From contig JAOPWF010000371.1 in NCBI GenBank assembly GCA_025965815.1, forward strand, positions 1 to 16,635: DNA of 16,635 nt, given 5' to 3'. Numbering within the stretch: the stretch's first letter is position 1; each line of letters starts with the position of its first letter. Origin of the DNA: Mycobacterium sp. GTDB lineage: Bacteria; Actinomycetota; Actinomycetes; Mycobacteriales; Mycobacteriaceae. The position numbers and the translations under genes are program-made. This document shows positions 1 to 6,880 of the stretch, in pieces. The notes under the pieces were generated by a model, which was not told where the DNA came from, did no database searches, and saw nothing but the letters and a program-made list of their open reading frames with translations.

Positions 1-127
1 TGCGGTGGCCAAGCCTCGATTGACCAAAACAGGCCCTTCGTGCGGCGACAGTGCCCGGATTTGTGCGGCCGAAACCGATTCACGCTGCGGACAAAACCCG
101 CTTCGACCCTAAACGCGGGCTGTGTCC
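1..127. other. left flank of IS3 copy A, nothing recognised
   Basis: I see no recognisable gene here. Short open frames exist on both strands, but none shows a family motif. The sequence does not continue the interrupted RIT recombinase found on the other side of IS3 copy A. The two flanks of that IS therefore do not match, which points to a deletion or recombination at this edge. Confidence 0.5.
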
Positions 128-155
128 TGAATCGCCCTGGTTCTGATGGAGGCTC
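128..155 (+). repeat. terminal inverted repeat of IS3 copy A, orfB side
   Basis: The repeat begins TGAATCGCCCTGG and ends ATGGAGGCTC. It matches the reverse complement of 5362-5389 at about 23 of 28 positions. It lies just beyond the orfB stop codon (159-161), as expected for the 3' end of an IS3 element. Confidence 0.85.
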
Positions 156-158
156 GGG

Positions 159-1090
159 CTATTGGATTTCGACCAGGGGTTGGTCGGTCCGTTTCGTAGC
201 GTAGAAGATGGCTTCGAACTCTGCGGGTGGAACGTCACCCAGGTAGCCATGCAGCCGGCTGGTGTTGTGCCAGTGGACCCATCCCAGGGTGGCCAGCTCG
301 ACATCTTCGACGGTCTTCCATGGCCCGGTGCGGGCCGGTCCGTAGATCAGCTCAGACTTGTAGTATCCGTTCACCGTCTCCGCGAGGGCGTTATCGAAGC
401 TGTCCCCGACGGTCCCGATGGAGGGCACCGCACCGATCTCGGCGAGGCGTTCGCCGTAGCGGATGGACGTGAATTGCGATCCGGCGTCGGAGTGACATGT
501 CAAGCCCGGCAACGTGTTTCCGCGTGACCAACGGGCCATCTCGATGGCATCGAGCACCATCGTGGTGCGCATATGGCCTGCGACGCGCCAGCCGACGATC
601 ATCCGGCTGTACGCGTCGACGATAAAGCAGACGTAAGCCACACCGGCCCAGGTCGGCACGAACGTCAGATCGGTCACCCACAGCTGATTGGGCGCATTGG
701 CGGTGAAGTCGCGGCCCACCAGATCGGGATGGCGCGGGGCACCGGGATCGGGTTTGGTGGTGCGTACCCGCTTGCCCCGGCGCACACCGGCGATGCCGGC
801 CGCGCGCATCAGCCGGGCCACCTGATCCCGGCCCAGATCATGACCAGCCTTGCGGGCGGTCTTCCACAGCTTGCGGCCCCATACACCCGGTAGTTGTCCT
901 TCCGCAACTGGACCAGGGCCGGACCCAGGACGGCGTCACGCTGGGCCCGCTGCGACGGACTGCGGGACTTGGCCGCGTAGTAGGTGCTCGGGGCCACCGA
1001 CTCCCCTGCTGTTCGCAGGACGGTGGAGATGGGCTCGACCACGAATGCGTCGCGGTTGTCGTCGATGAGGTCGACTACTTCTTGTGTTGG
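159..1090 (-). pseudogene. IS3-family transposase OrfB (copy A), frameshifted
   Basis: This is the catalytic DDE half of an IS3-family transposase. The N-terminal part (about 880-1090) encodes an HTH_21-like region with VEPISTVLRTAG and APSTYYAAKS. The C-terminal part (159-880) has the rve integrase core: NQLWVTDLTFV with the first Asp, CHSDAGSQFTS with the second, and DNALAETVNGYYKSE with the Glu. The two parts are in different frames. Near 875 the sequence reads one C short of what would encode YGARKLWKTARKAGHD, so a single-base deletion has broken the gene. The frame opens at -1 relative to the end of orfA, consistent with the programmed -1 frameshift used by IS3 elements to make OrfAB. 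The stop is TAG at 159-161. Confidence 0.9.
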
Positions 1091-1142
1091 CGGTCGAGCT
1101 CCGCCCCGAAGAAACTGGCCGCTCGCTTCAGAATTTCGTTGG
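1075..1142 (-). pseudogene. C-terminal piece of IS3 OrfA (copy A)
   Basis: This piece reads NEILKRAASFFGAELDRQHKK then TAG (1075-1077), the standard end of the IS3 OrfA leucine-zipper region. Its upstream part lies 3.9 kb away at 5053-5335. Joining 5335-5053 to 1136-1075 gives exactly 345 nt, a 114-residue OrfA with RELKRAN followed by EILKRA. The split is therefore due only to the inserted transposon, not to decay of orfA. Confidence 0.9.
1137..1142 (+). repeat. CGTTGG direct repeat, left junction of Tn554-like element
   Basis: CGTTGG lies at the left junction, is repeated at 5053-5058 and occurs once in the reconstructed orfA target. It is either the shared crossover core of a tyrosine-recombinase reaction or a 6-bp target duplication. 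Six base pairs is in the usual range of tyrosine-recombinase overlap regions. Confidence 0.85.
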
Positions 1143-1227
1143 TTATCTGAGGTTCTCAGCCTCCTGTCGATGATGTAAACGACACGCGGTCCGGGGTGCG
1201 CCGAGATCCGTTGTGGGCTGGTTATCT
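1143..1227 (+). repeat. left end of Tn554-like element with repeated TGGTTATCT
   Basis: The element starts TTATCT (1143-1148), the inverted form of its right end AGATAA (5047-5052). TGGTTATCT occurs at 1140-1148 and again at 1219-1227, just ahead of tnpA. Both copies are followed by a similar stretch containing GGT and TCT. These could be recombinase binding sites at the end and just inside it. The similarity is short, so this role is inferred. Confidence 0.45.
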
Positions 1228-1236
1228 TCGGTGTCT

Positions 1237-2352
1237 ATGACGGGGCTGGGTATGCGGGTGCAGCGAGTGGAGATGCCGTTCGGCGATCCGCGGTCGTGGA
1301 CGTTGACTGACGACGGCTCGGTGGTGGAGCCGGCGGAGTCGTTCCTGGCGCATCTGCATGCGGTGGAGCGCTCGCCGAACACGGTCAAGGCTTATGCGCA
1401 CGATCTGCGGGACTGGTTCGAGTTCCTCGACCAGCACGGCCTGGTGTGGTCGGCGATCCGGCTCGAGGATGTGGGGCGCTTCGTGGCCTGGCTGCGGCTG
1501 CCGGCCGGGTCGCGGGCCGCGAATGTGACCGGGCTGCCGACGGCGGCTTGCATGTGTTCGGAGTCGACGGTGAACCGGAAGCTGTCGGCGGTGTCGGCGT
1601 TCTACGAATTCCAGCAGCGTCACGGCGTGGACCTGGGCGATCTACTGGTGACCTGGCAGCGACGTGGCACACGCGGAGGATCCTGGCGGCCGTTGTTGGC
1701 GCACTTGGGCTCTCGACCGGAACGAACCCGCCGGATCGGTCTGCGCGCCGAGCGGCGTATCCCCGGCACGCTCGACGGCGAGCAGGTCGCAGCCATTGTG
1801 GCGGCGTGCGATCGGCTGCGGGACCGGTTTTTGTTCACGTTGCTTGCCGAGAGCGGGTTGCGGGTCGGTGAAGCGCTGGGGTTGCGGCACAGCGACATCG
1901 ACGCCGCATCCCGGCTGGTCACGGTGACGCCACGAACTAACGGCAACGACGCTCGAGCCAAGGGTGGCGGTCGGCAGGTGCCGGTGCCAGCGCGAGTGAT
2001 CCGCCTCTACTCCGATTATCTGCACACCGAATACGGCGACCTGGATAGCGACTACGTGTTCGTCAACCTGTGGTGCAGCCCGGCTCGAAGCCCGCTGACC
2101 TATCCGAGTGTCTACGACCTGACCTGCCGGATCCGCAAGCGGACCGGGACGATGTTCGGGCCGCACATGTTTCGGCACACATACGCCACAGAACTGCTGC
2201 GCCGCGGCGTCGCGGTGGAGGTGGTCGCCAAACTGCTGGGACATACCTCGATCACGACCACCAGCGACACGTACGCGCACCTGAAGATCGAGGACGCTCG
2301 GCGGGCGCTGGTGGCGGCGGGCTGGCTGACGAACGAGGACGTGCAGCGGTGA
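1237..2352 (+). CDS. tnpA: Tn554-type tyrosine recombinase TnpA
   Basis: This 371-aa integrase/XerD-like recombinase is thought to cut and rejoin DNA at the transposon ends through a 3'-phosphotyrosine. A SAM-like core-binding domain occupies about residues 30-135 (SPNTVKAYAHDLRDW). The catalytic domain holds all expected residues: Arg209 in ESGLRVGEAL, Lys242 in ARAKGGG, His310-x-x-Arg313 in GPHMFRHTYATEL, His336 in LLGHTSITTT and Tyr346 in SDTYAHL. The length is close to Tn554 TnpA. I chose the ATG at 1237; an in-frame GTG at 1213 would add eight residues and ATG 1252 would remove five. None has a clear Shine-Dalgarno site. The stop overlaps the tnpB start by 4 bp (GTGA), so the genes are probably translationally coupled. 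A repeat resembling the element end lies at 1219-1227, which may couple expression to the end sequence. Confidence 0.9.
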   Translation: MTGLGMRVQRVEMPFGDPRSWTLTDDGSVVEPAESFLAHLHAVERSPNTVKAYAHDLRDWFEFLDQHGLVWSAIRLEDVGRFVAWLRLPAGSRAANVTGLPTAACMCSESTVNRKLSAVSAFYEFQQRHGVDLGDLLVTWQRRGTRGGSWRPLLAHLGSRPERTRRIGLRAERRIPGTLDGEQVAAIVAACDRLRDRFLFTLLAESGLRVGEALGLRHSDIDAASRLVTVTPRTNGNDARAKGGGRQVPVPARVIRLYSDYLHTEYGDLDSDYVFVNLWCSPARSPLTYPSVYDLTCRIRKRTGTMFGPHMFRHTYATELLRRGVAVEVVAKLLGHTSITTTSDTYAHLKIEDARRALVAAGWLTNEDVQR

Positions 2353-4604
2353 GTGTCGAGGCGCTGGCCACCCAGCCGGATACACGCCTGCACCGTCGCC
2401 TGGATGCGTTGTTGCGCGCCGAGTTCCGAGTCGATGTGCTGGTGCCCGCAGCGGACGACGCGATCCTGGGCACGCCCGCTTGCGAGGTCAGCGACTGCGT
2501 GCATTCCAGCCGGTATGGCGGACTCTGTCTGGCTCATCTGCGGCGATGGAACCTCGACGACCGTCCCGACCGGCGGGCCTGGGTGATCTCTGCGGATCCT
2601 GCCGTGATGGGACACCGTCCGCTTCGGCCGTGCCAGGTCACCGACTGCAGATACGGGCAGCATCAATACCGACTGTGTTACAAGCATTCCCGCGCTTGGG
2701 ACAAAGCCGGACGCCCAACCGTGGACCAGTGGACTCCGAGCCTGGCCACCACGACCAGCGTATGCGCACTGCCGGGGTGCTCGTTATGGGCCGAGTTGGA
2801 TGGCGGCTGGTGCCGGTCGCACCATGCCCGGTGGCGGCAGCGAGGCCGGCCACCGGCGGCGGAATTCATCGCCTACTGCACCAACTACGGCGAAGACCAC
2901 TTCGACTTCGGGCCGCTGCCACCGCAATTGCGGCTCGAGATCCAGTACGCGATCCAGTGCCGCGTCGATGCCAACCGCACCCGCACCACACCGCGATCGA
3001 TCAAACCACTGTTGGACCATCTCGTGGTCGACAGCGCCACAGTCTCGCTGCTGGACCACTCGGTGCAGGACTGGCTGGCCCGACTGCCCGCCGCCGCCTC
3101 GACCACCTCACCGCGGGCTTTCCTGGGCTACGCGATCGACTGCCTGCTCGACGTCCGCGACGGAACCGGATGGGACAGCGAATACCCACGTGATGTGTGG
3201 CTACTGCGACGGCTCGGCGTCGCGGCCGGCCACGGCGCCCGGCTGGACTTCACGCCGGTGCAGCCACGCTGGCTGCGGGAGCTAGCCAAACGCTGGTGCC
3301 GATGGCGCATCTCCTGCGGCATCGGGCTAGGCCAGCTGCGCAAGGACCTCATCGCCATCGTGCGGCTGTCGCGGCTGACACCCGGACTGGCAGCCTCGAC
3401 CGGTCCCGCCGCGCTGGACCGCGCGACGCTAGAGACCTACCTGGCTCAGCTGGCGGTCGCCGTCCCGCACGCGAAAACCCGGAGCAGCGACATCAGTTCC
3501 GTCACAGGGCTTCTGCGCGCCGTCCGCCAGCACCGTTGGACGCGGCTGCCCGCCGAAGCGGAACTGTATCCCAGTGACCATCCCCGTCGCGCCGAAGCGT
3601 CAGCGCCGCGCGCGATCCCCGAGTTCGTCATGAACCAGCTCGAAAGCGCCGACAACCTCACCCGCCTCACCGACCCGCGGATCCGGCTGCTGGTCGAGAT
3701 CCTCATCCGCACCGGGCTGCGCATCGGCGACGCCACCCGACTTGGGCTGGACTGCCTGACCCGCGACCACCAGGGAGCGGTCTACCTGCATTACCGCAAC
3801 CACAAGATGCGCCGCGACGCCATGGTCCCCATCGACGACGAACTCACCACCATGATCGAGGCCCAACAGATCCGCTCCCGACAACGGTTCCCCGACACCA
3901 GCGTCCTGCTGCCGCGCGGGCATGCCAACCCCGACGGCCGATTCCCCATCCACACGGGAACTTTCGACATGCGGCTCAAGCGATGGATGGCCGATATCGC
4001 GGTCATCGACGAATTCGGCAGCCCGGTCAAGATCACACCCCACCAGTTCCGGCACACCTACGCCACCCGGCTGATCAACAACGACGTACCGCAGGAAGTG
4101 GTGCGTCGCCTGCTCGACCACACCAGCCACACCATGACCGCCCGCTACGCGCGCCTCGCCGACACCACCATCCGCGAACAGTGGGAACGCGCTCAGAAGA
4201 TCAACATTCGCGGCGAGCCCGTCAACACCAGCACAGACGGTCCGCTCGCCGACGCCGCTTGGATGAAACAGAACCTGTCTCGCGCGAAAATGGCTCTACC
4301 GAACGGCTATTGCGGTCTGCCGATGCAGAAATCGTGCCCACACGCCAACGCCTGCCTCACCTGTCCGCTGTTCGTCACCACCGCCGAATTCCTGCCTCAA
4401 CACCACCATCAGCTCACCGCCACCCGCGCACTGATTACCCGCGCCGAAACCGACGGCCACATCCGCCTTGCCGAAATGAACCGCTCCGTCGAGACCAACC
4501 TGCTCACCATCATCAGCACCCTCGAACACGACCCCAGCTGCCGATGCAGCCAGGCATCATCCAGCGGAACATGCTGCGGAGAAGGAACATCCGATGCGTT
4601 CTGA
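2349..4604 (+). CDS. tnpB: Tn554-type tyrosine recombinase TnpB with zinc-finger-like modules
   Basis: This 751-aa second recombinase of the transposon starts at GTG 2349, overlapping the tnpA stop; the upstream open frame back to 2070 is only the shadow of tnpA. Residues 45-158 hold three similar Cys/His modules of form C-x4-C-x(9-10)-C-x2-H: C45/C50/C60/H63, C95/C100/C110/H113 and C139/C144/C155/H158. These probably bind zinc and DNA. The catalytic domain occupies about 420-615, with Arg458 in RTGLRIGDAT, Lys486 in NHKMRRDA, His565-x-x-Arg568 in TPHQFRHTYATRL, His591 in LLDHTSHTMT and nucleophile Tyr600 in ARYARLAD. A C-terminal cysteine cluster (C655, C663, C669, C672, then C731, C733, C742, C743) may be another metal site. 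It is longer than Tn554 TnpB (about 630 aa), mainly because of the N-terminal modules. Confidence 0.9.
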   Translation: MSVEALATQPDTRLHRRLDALLRAEFRVDVLVPAADDAILGTPACEVSDCVHSSRYGGLCLAHLRRWNLDDRPDRRAWVISADPAVMGHRPLRPCQVTDCRYGQHQYRLCYKHSRAWDKAGRPTVDQWTPSLATTTSVCALPGCSLWAELDGGWCRSHHARWRQRGRPPAAEFIAYCTNYGEDHFDFGPLPPQLRLEIQYAIQCRVDANRTRTTPRSIKPLLDHLVVDSATVSLLDHSVQDWLARLPAAASTTSPRAFLGYAIDCLLDVRDGTGWDSEYPRDVWLLRRLGVAAGHGARLDFTPVQPRWLRELAKRWCRWRISCGIGLGQLRKDLIAIVRLSRLTPGLAASTGPAALDRATLETYLAQLAVAVPHAKTRSSDISSVTGLLRAVRQHRWTRLPAEAELYPSDHPRRAEASAPRAIPEFVMNQLESADNLTRLTDPRIRLLVEILIRTGLRIGDATRLGLDCLTRDHQGAVYLHYRNHKMRRDAMVPIDDELTTMIEAQQIRSRQRFPDTSVLLPRGHANPDGRFPIHTGTFDMRLKRWMADIAVIDEFGSPVKITPHQFRHTYATRLINNDVPQEVVRRLLDHTSHTMTARYARLADTTIREQWERAQKINIRGEPVNTSTDGPLADAAWMKQNLSRAKMALPNGYCGLPMQKSCPHANACLTCPLFVTTAEFLPQHHHQLTATRALITRAETDGHIRLAEMNRSVETNLLTIISTLEHDPSCRCSQASSSGTCCGEGTSDAF
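4578..4587 (+). promoter_or_regulatory. Shine-Dalgarno site of tnpC
   Basis: GGAGAAGGAA lies about seven bases before the ATG at 4594, inside the end of tnpB. It fixes the tnpC start and allows independent initiation on the shared transcript. Confidence 0.7.
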
Positions 4605-5052
4605 CAACACCCACCACCTGCTCGCCGCCGCTCAACGACGCCGTGACAGCACTCTCGAACGCGCCCAGCGCACCCTACGAGAGCTCAGCGAGACCGATCA
4701 GCGCTACACGGTCATCGACATCGCTGCCCGCGCCGGCGTCTCCCGCGCCTGGCTCTACGCCCAAATCGGGCTACGCGATCAGATCCGACAACTCACCGAC
4801 CAACGCCCGACAAGCCCGCCGATAATCGACCAAACCCAGCGCAGCTCCGACGCGTCCCTGCGGCAACGGCTCAAACTCGCCCACGCCCGCATCACTGAAC
4901 TCGATGACGACAACCGTCGACTGCGCAACCAAGTAGCCCAGCTGCACGGCCAACTCCGCGCCACCCGCCCGCACGGGCCACCCGTCGCAGACACCGTCCA
5001 CAACGAGAACAACCTGGTCACGCGACCAAACGACCGAACCGACCCAAGATAA
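4594..5052 (+). CDS. tnpC: Tn554-type accessory transposition protein TnpC
   Basis: This 152-aa basic protein overlaps the tnpB end by 11 bp and has a strong ribosome binding site. Residues about 25-65 form a TetR-like helix-turn-helix (YTVIDIAARAGVSRAWLYAQ). Residues about 88-125 are a leucine-rich coiled coil (RLKLAHARITELDDDNRRLR and following). This HTH plus coiled-coil layout is that of Tn554 TnpC-like proteins (about 125 aa). Tn554 TnpC is not a recombinase but influences the frequency and orientation of transposition. The last codons, DPR and TAA, are also the transposon's right end: the stop codon is the final three bases of the element, so coding and end sequence are merged. The function is inferred from position and fold. 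Confidence 0.82.
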   Translation: MRSDNTHHLLAAAQRRRDSTLERAQRTLRELSETDQRYTVIDIAARAGVSRAWLYAQIGLRDQIRQLTDQRPTSPPIIDQTQRSSDASLRQRLKLAHARITELDDDNRRLRNQVAQLHGQLRATRPHGPPVADTVHNENNLVTRPNDRTDPR

Positions 5053-5058
5053 CGTTGG
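5053..5058 (+). repeat. CGTTGG direct repeat, right junction of Tn554-like element
   Basis: This is the second copy of the 6-bp junction sequence. It follows directly after the tnpC stop codon and precedes the rest of the IS3 orfA coding sequence on the minus strand. Confidence 0.85.
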
Positions 5059-5335
5059 CGCGCTTGAGTTCTCGGTTCTCCTGCTCAAGATCGCGGATCC
5101 GCTGAGACTCGGCAGTCGTAACCCCAGGGGCGTAGCCGTCATCGATGTCGGCCTGGCGAACCCAGGAGCGCACCGACTCGACGCCATACCCGAGCTGGCG
5201 GGCAACCCTCTGCACCGTCCCGTGATCGGTGCCCAGCTCAGCGCGCAACGCCCGCACCATCCGCACCGCGGCGGCCTTCTCCTCCAGACTGTACCTACGC
5301 GTCGTCGGCTTCCCAGGAGACTGCTCCTTCGGCAT
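5053..5335 (-). pseudogene. N-terminal piece of IS3 OrfA (copy A)
   Basis: This piece starts at ATG 5333-5335 (MPKEQSPGKPTTRRYSLEEK). It contains the HTH_Tnp_1/IS3 OrfA domain that binds the IS ends (GTVQRVARQLGYGVESVRSW) and the start of the leucine-zipper region (LEQENRELKRAN). The native sequence ends at the CGTTGG repeat at 5053-5058; beyond it the frame reads into the inserted transposon. The rest of OrfA is at 1075-1142. A longer frame beginning at 5371 lies in the IS end and is not the likely start. Confidence 0.9.
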
Positions 5336-5361
5336 GACTCCATCCTCGTTTCCAAGGTCAG

Positions 5362-5389
5362 GAGCCTCCATGATTTCCAGGGCGTTTCA
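5362..5389 (-). repeat. terminal inverted repeat of IS3 copy A, orfA side
   Basis: On the minus strand it begins TGAAACGCCCTGG and ends ATGGAGGCTC, matching 128-155 at about 23 of 28 positions. It interrupts the third RIT recombinase after codon 180. Confidence 0.85.
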
Positions 5390-5930
5390 GGCAGAGATCC
5401 CCCAGCGTGAGGCCGGTGATCTCACCCACGCGTGCAGCGGTGTCGTAGAGCAAGATGAGCAGCATCCTGTTCCTGCGAGATTTCGGCGTCTGTCCGGTGA
5501 ACGCGGCAAGGATCGCCCGGGTTTGCGGCTCGGTGAAGTACTCGATGGGCATCCTCGGGCGGGCCGGGGCTTTGAGGGCCTTGGCGGCTTGGCTGAGCGC
5601 GACGAGGGTGAGGTCTTCGTGGGCTGCGTAAGCCAGGAGCGCTTTGATGGCACTCAGACGCAACGCGACGGTCTTAGGCGCGTAGTTCCGCTGGTCGATT
5701 ATCCAGGTCATCCATCCTTTCAGGTGCTGGCGATCGAAGTGGGCGAAGCTGACGCGGTCGCGTTCGATGCGCTCGGTCTCGGCGAGGGAGATCAGGAAGC
5801 ACTCCAAACTGATCCGATATGCCTCGACCGTCTTCGGTGACAGTCCCCTGGTCTTGGGCATGTAGGCATGCAGAAAGTCGCGGGCGAAGCTGAAGAAGTC
5901 CGGGGCGCCGGTTTGCGGGTCTCGTCTCAT
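5390..5930 (-). pseudogene. third RIT recombinase (RitC-like), C-terminus lost to IS3
   Basis: The first 180 codons of a tyrosine recombinase remain. They contain the N-terminal SAM-like DNA-binding domain (LSPKTVEAYRISLECFL, KTVALRLSAIKALLAY) and the start of the catalytic domain up to the first catalytic arginine (Arg167 in LLYDTAARVGEITGL). The frame then enters the inverted repeat of IS3 copy A and stops at 5358. The Lys, HxxR, His and Tyr motifs are lost, so the protein cannot be a recombinase. The ATG at 5928-5930 overlaps the stop of the middle gene (ATGA), showing translational coupling in the original trio. Confidence 0.85.
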
Positions 5931-6880
5931 TGGAATCCGACCTCCGGCAACAGTGCCTGGCTCTGCCGGGTGATCTCGGCGTAGGCGTCGATGAAGTCGG
6001 GCGAGGTGTGAACGTAGTAGTAGGTGCTGTCAAAGGTTGCGTGGCCCATGTAGCGGGACAGGTAGGGCAGCACCGCGGCGATATCGTTGCCCTGCTTCGT
6101 CCATCGTTGGATGTTGGCGTGGGCGAAGTGGTGGCGGAAGTCGTATGGTCGCGGCTGCTGGCCGGCCACGGGCCGGGGCAGCGCGGCCTGATCCCAGATG
6201 CGGCCAAACATCTTCCCGACTGTGGCCGCAGTGACCTGGTTACCGGTGGCAGAGACGAAAAATATGCGGCGTGAGGAGAAGTGGGCGCGCGAGGTCCGAT
6301 CGCACGCATTGAGGATCTCGATGACGTGACCGGTCAACGGCAGTCTGCGACTGCGATTACCTTTGGACCAGACGATGTCGATGTGCCCGGCATTCAAATC
6401 GACCTGCCCGGTCTGCAGGGCGCGGGTCTCGCCGGTCCGCAGCCCGCACGAATGCATCAGCGTGAAGAACGCGACCGCCTGCCATCGCCACGGGGCTTGC
6501 ACCTGCAGTTGTGTTGCGGCGGCTAAGAATAACTCGATCTCACGTCTGGCCAACAAGTACGGGTGGGGGGCGACGATCGGGGTCTTCCACTGTTCGGACA
6601 GCACGTAGGCATCGGTGGCTCCGTGCATGTTCAGCCACCGGCCGAAGTCGCGGAGATAGGACATCCAGGACCGGTAACGGCATGAACGTTGCAGCTGGAC
6701 GCTGACCCATTCTTCGACGGTGTCCCTATCGAATACGGTGTGGTTGTGCTCGCCGCAGTAGGCGTCGAACCGTTGCAGGTACCAGATGCGAGAGGTTCGG
6801 TAGAAGCCCATGTTCGCCTTGAACGCCAGATAGGCCTCCAGGTCGGGCGCGAACGCGCTGGTGAAACCGTGACTGCTCAT
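5927..6880 (-). CDS. middle RIT tyrosine recombinase (RitB-like)
   Basis: This 317-aa tyrosine recombinase is the only unbroken gene of the RIT trio. Catalytic residues are Arg148 in HSCGLRTGETRAL, Lys173 in WSKGNRSRRL, Arg249-His250 in PYDFRHHFAH, His280 in YMGHATFDS and a Tyr at 287-289. The position normally held by the first His of HxxR is Tyr246. The start is set at ATG 6878-6880, which overlaps the stop of the upstream gene (ATGA); an open frame extends to 6913 but that would overlap more and has no better signal. The stop overlaps the next gene's ATG. The partner subunits are broken, so on its own it probably cannot move the element. Confidence 0.86.
   Translation of the reverse strand: MSSHGFTSAFAPDLEAYLAFKANMGFYRTSRIWYLQRFDAYCGEHNHTVFDRDTVEEWVSVQLQRSCRYRSWMSYLRDFGRWLNMHGATDAYVLSEQWKTPIVAPHPYLLARREIELFLAAATQLQVQAPWRWQAVAFFTLMHSCGLRTGETRALQTGQVDLNAGHIDIVWSKGNRSRRLPLTGHVIEILNACDRTSRAHFSSRRIFFVSATGNQVTAATVGKMFGRIWDQAALPRPVAGQQPRPYDFRHHFAHANIQRWTKQGNDIAAVLPYLSRYMGHATFDSTYYYVHTSPDFIDAYAEITRQSQALLPEVGFQ

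Larger units (their letters stand above)
1143..5052 (+). mobile_element. Tn554-family transposon with tnpA, tnpB and tnpC
   Basis: This complete 3910-bp element contains three co-directional, overlapping genes: a 371-aa tyrosine recombinase, a 751-aa tyrosine recombinase with zinc-finger-like modules and a 152-aa HTH/coiled-coil protein. Gene order and relative sizes match Tn554 TnpA, TnpB and TnpC, known from the staphylococcal element. Its ends are set by the host gene: CGTTGG occurs on both sides, and deleting 1143-5058 restores IS3 orfA in frame. The outermost bases are a short inverted repeat, TTATCT and AGATAA. It carries no cargo gene, since the three genes fill it almost end to end. 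All reading frames are open, so it may still be active. Confidence 0.87.
128..5389 (-). mobile_element. IS3-family insertion sequence (copy A), split by a Tn554-like transposon
   Basis: The element is bounded by related inverted repeats at 128-155 and 5362-5389 and contains orfA and orfB on the minus strand. Without the 3910-bp inserted transposon and one 6-bp repeat it would be 1346 bp, a normal IS3-family size. It cannot transpose by itself now: orfA is interrupted and orfB carries a one-base deletion. Flanking bases (tcc or tgt on the left, ggc or cag on the right, depending on the exact end) give no target duplication. It was inserted into, or recombined next to, the third gene of a RIT element, which stops at its right end. 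Confidence 0.88.

Noticed and set aside
2070..2348. Upstream extension of the tnpB frame to an ATG at 2070
   Set aside because: It lies entirely within the catalytic domain of tnpA in another frame and reads as arginine-rich shadow. The GTG at 2349 in the GTGA overlap is a better start.
1143..5052. Reading the tnpABC cluster as a second RIT element
   Set aside because: Only two of its three genes are tyrosine recombinases. The third is an HTH/coiled-coil protein and the second is 751 aa, which matches Tn554 and not RIT.
4771..5355. 194-codon minus-strand frame spanning the transposon junction
   Set aside because: It crosses the precise transposon boundary and overlaps both tnpC and orfA, so it is an accidental frame.
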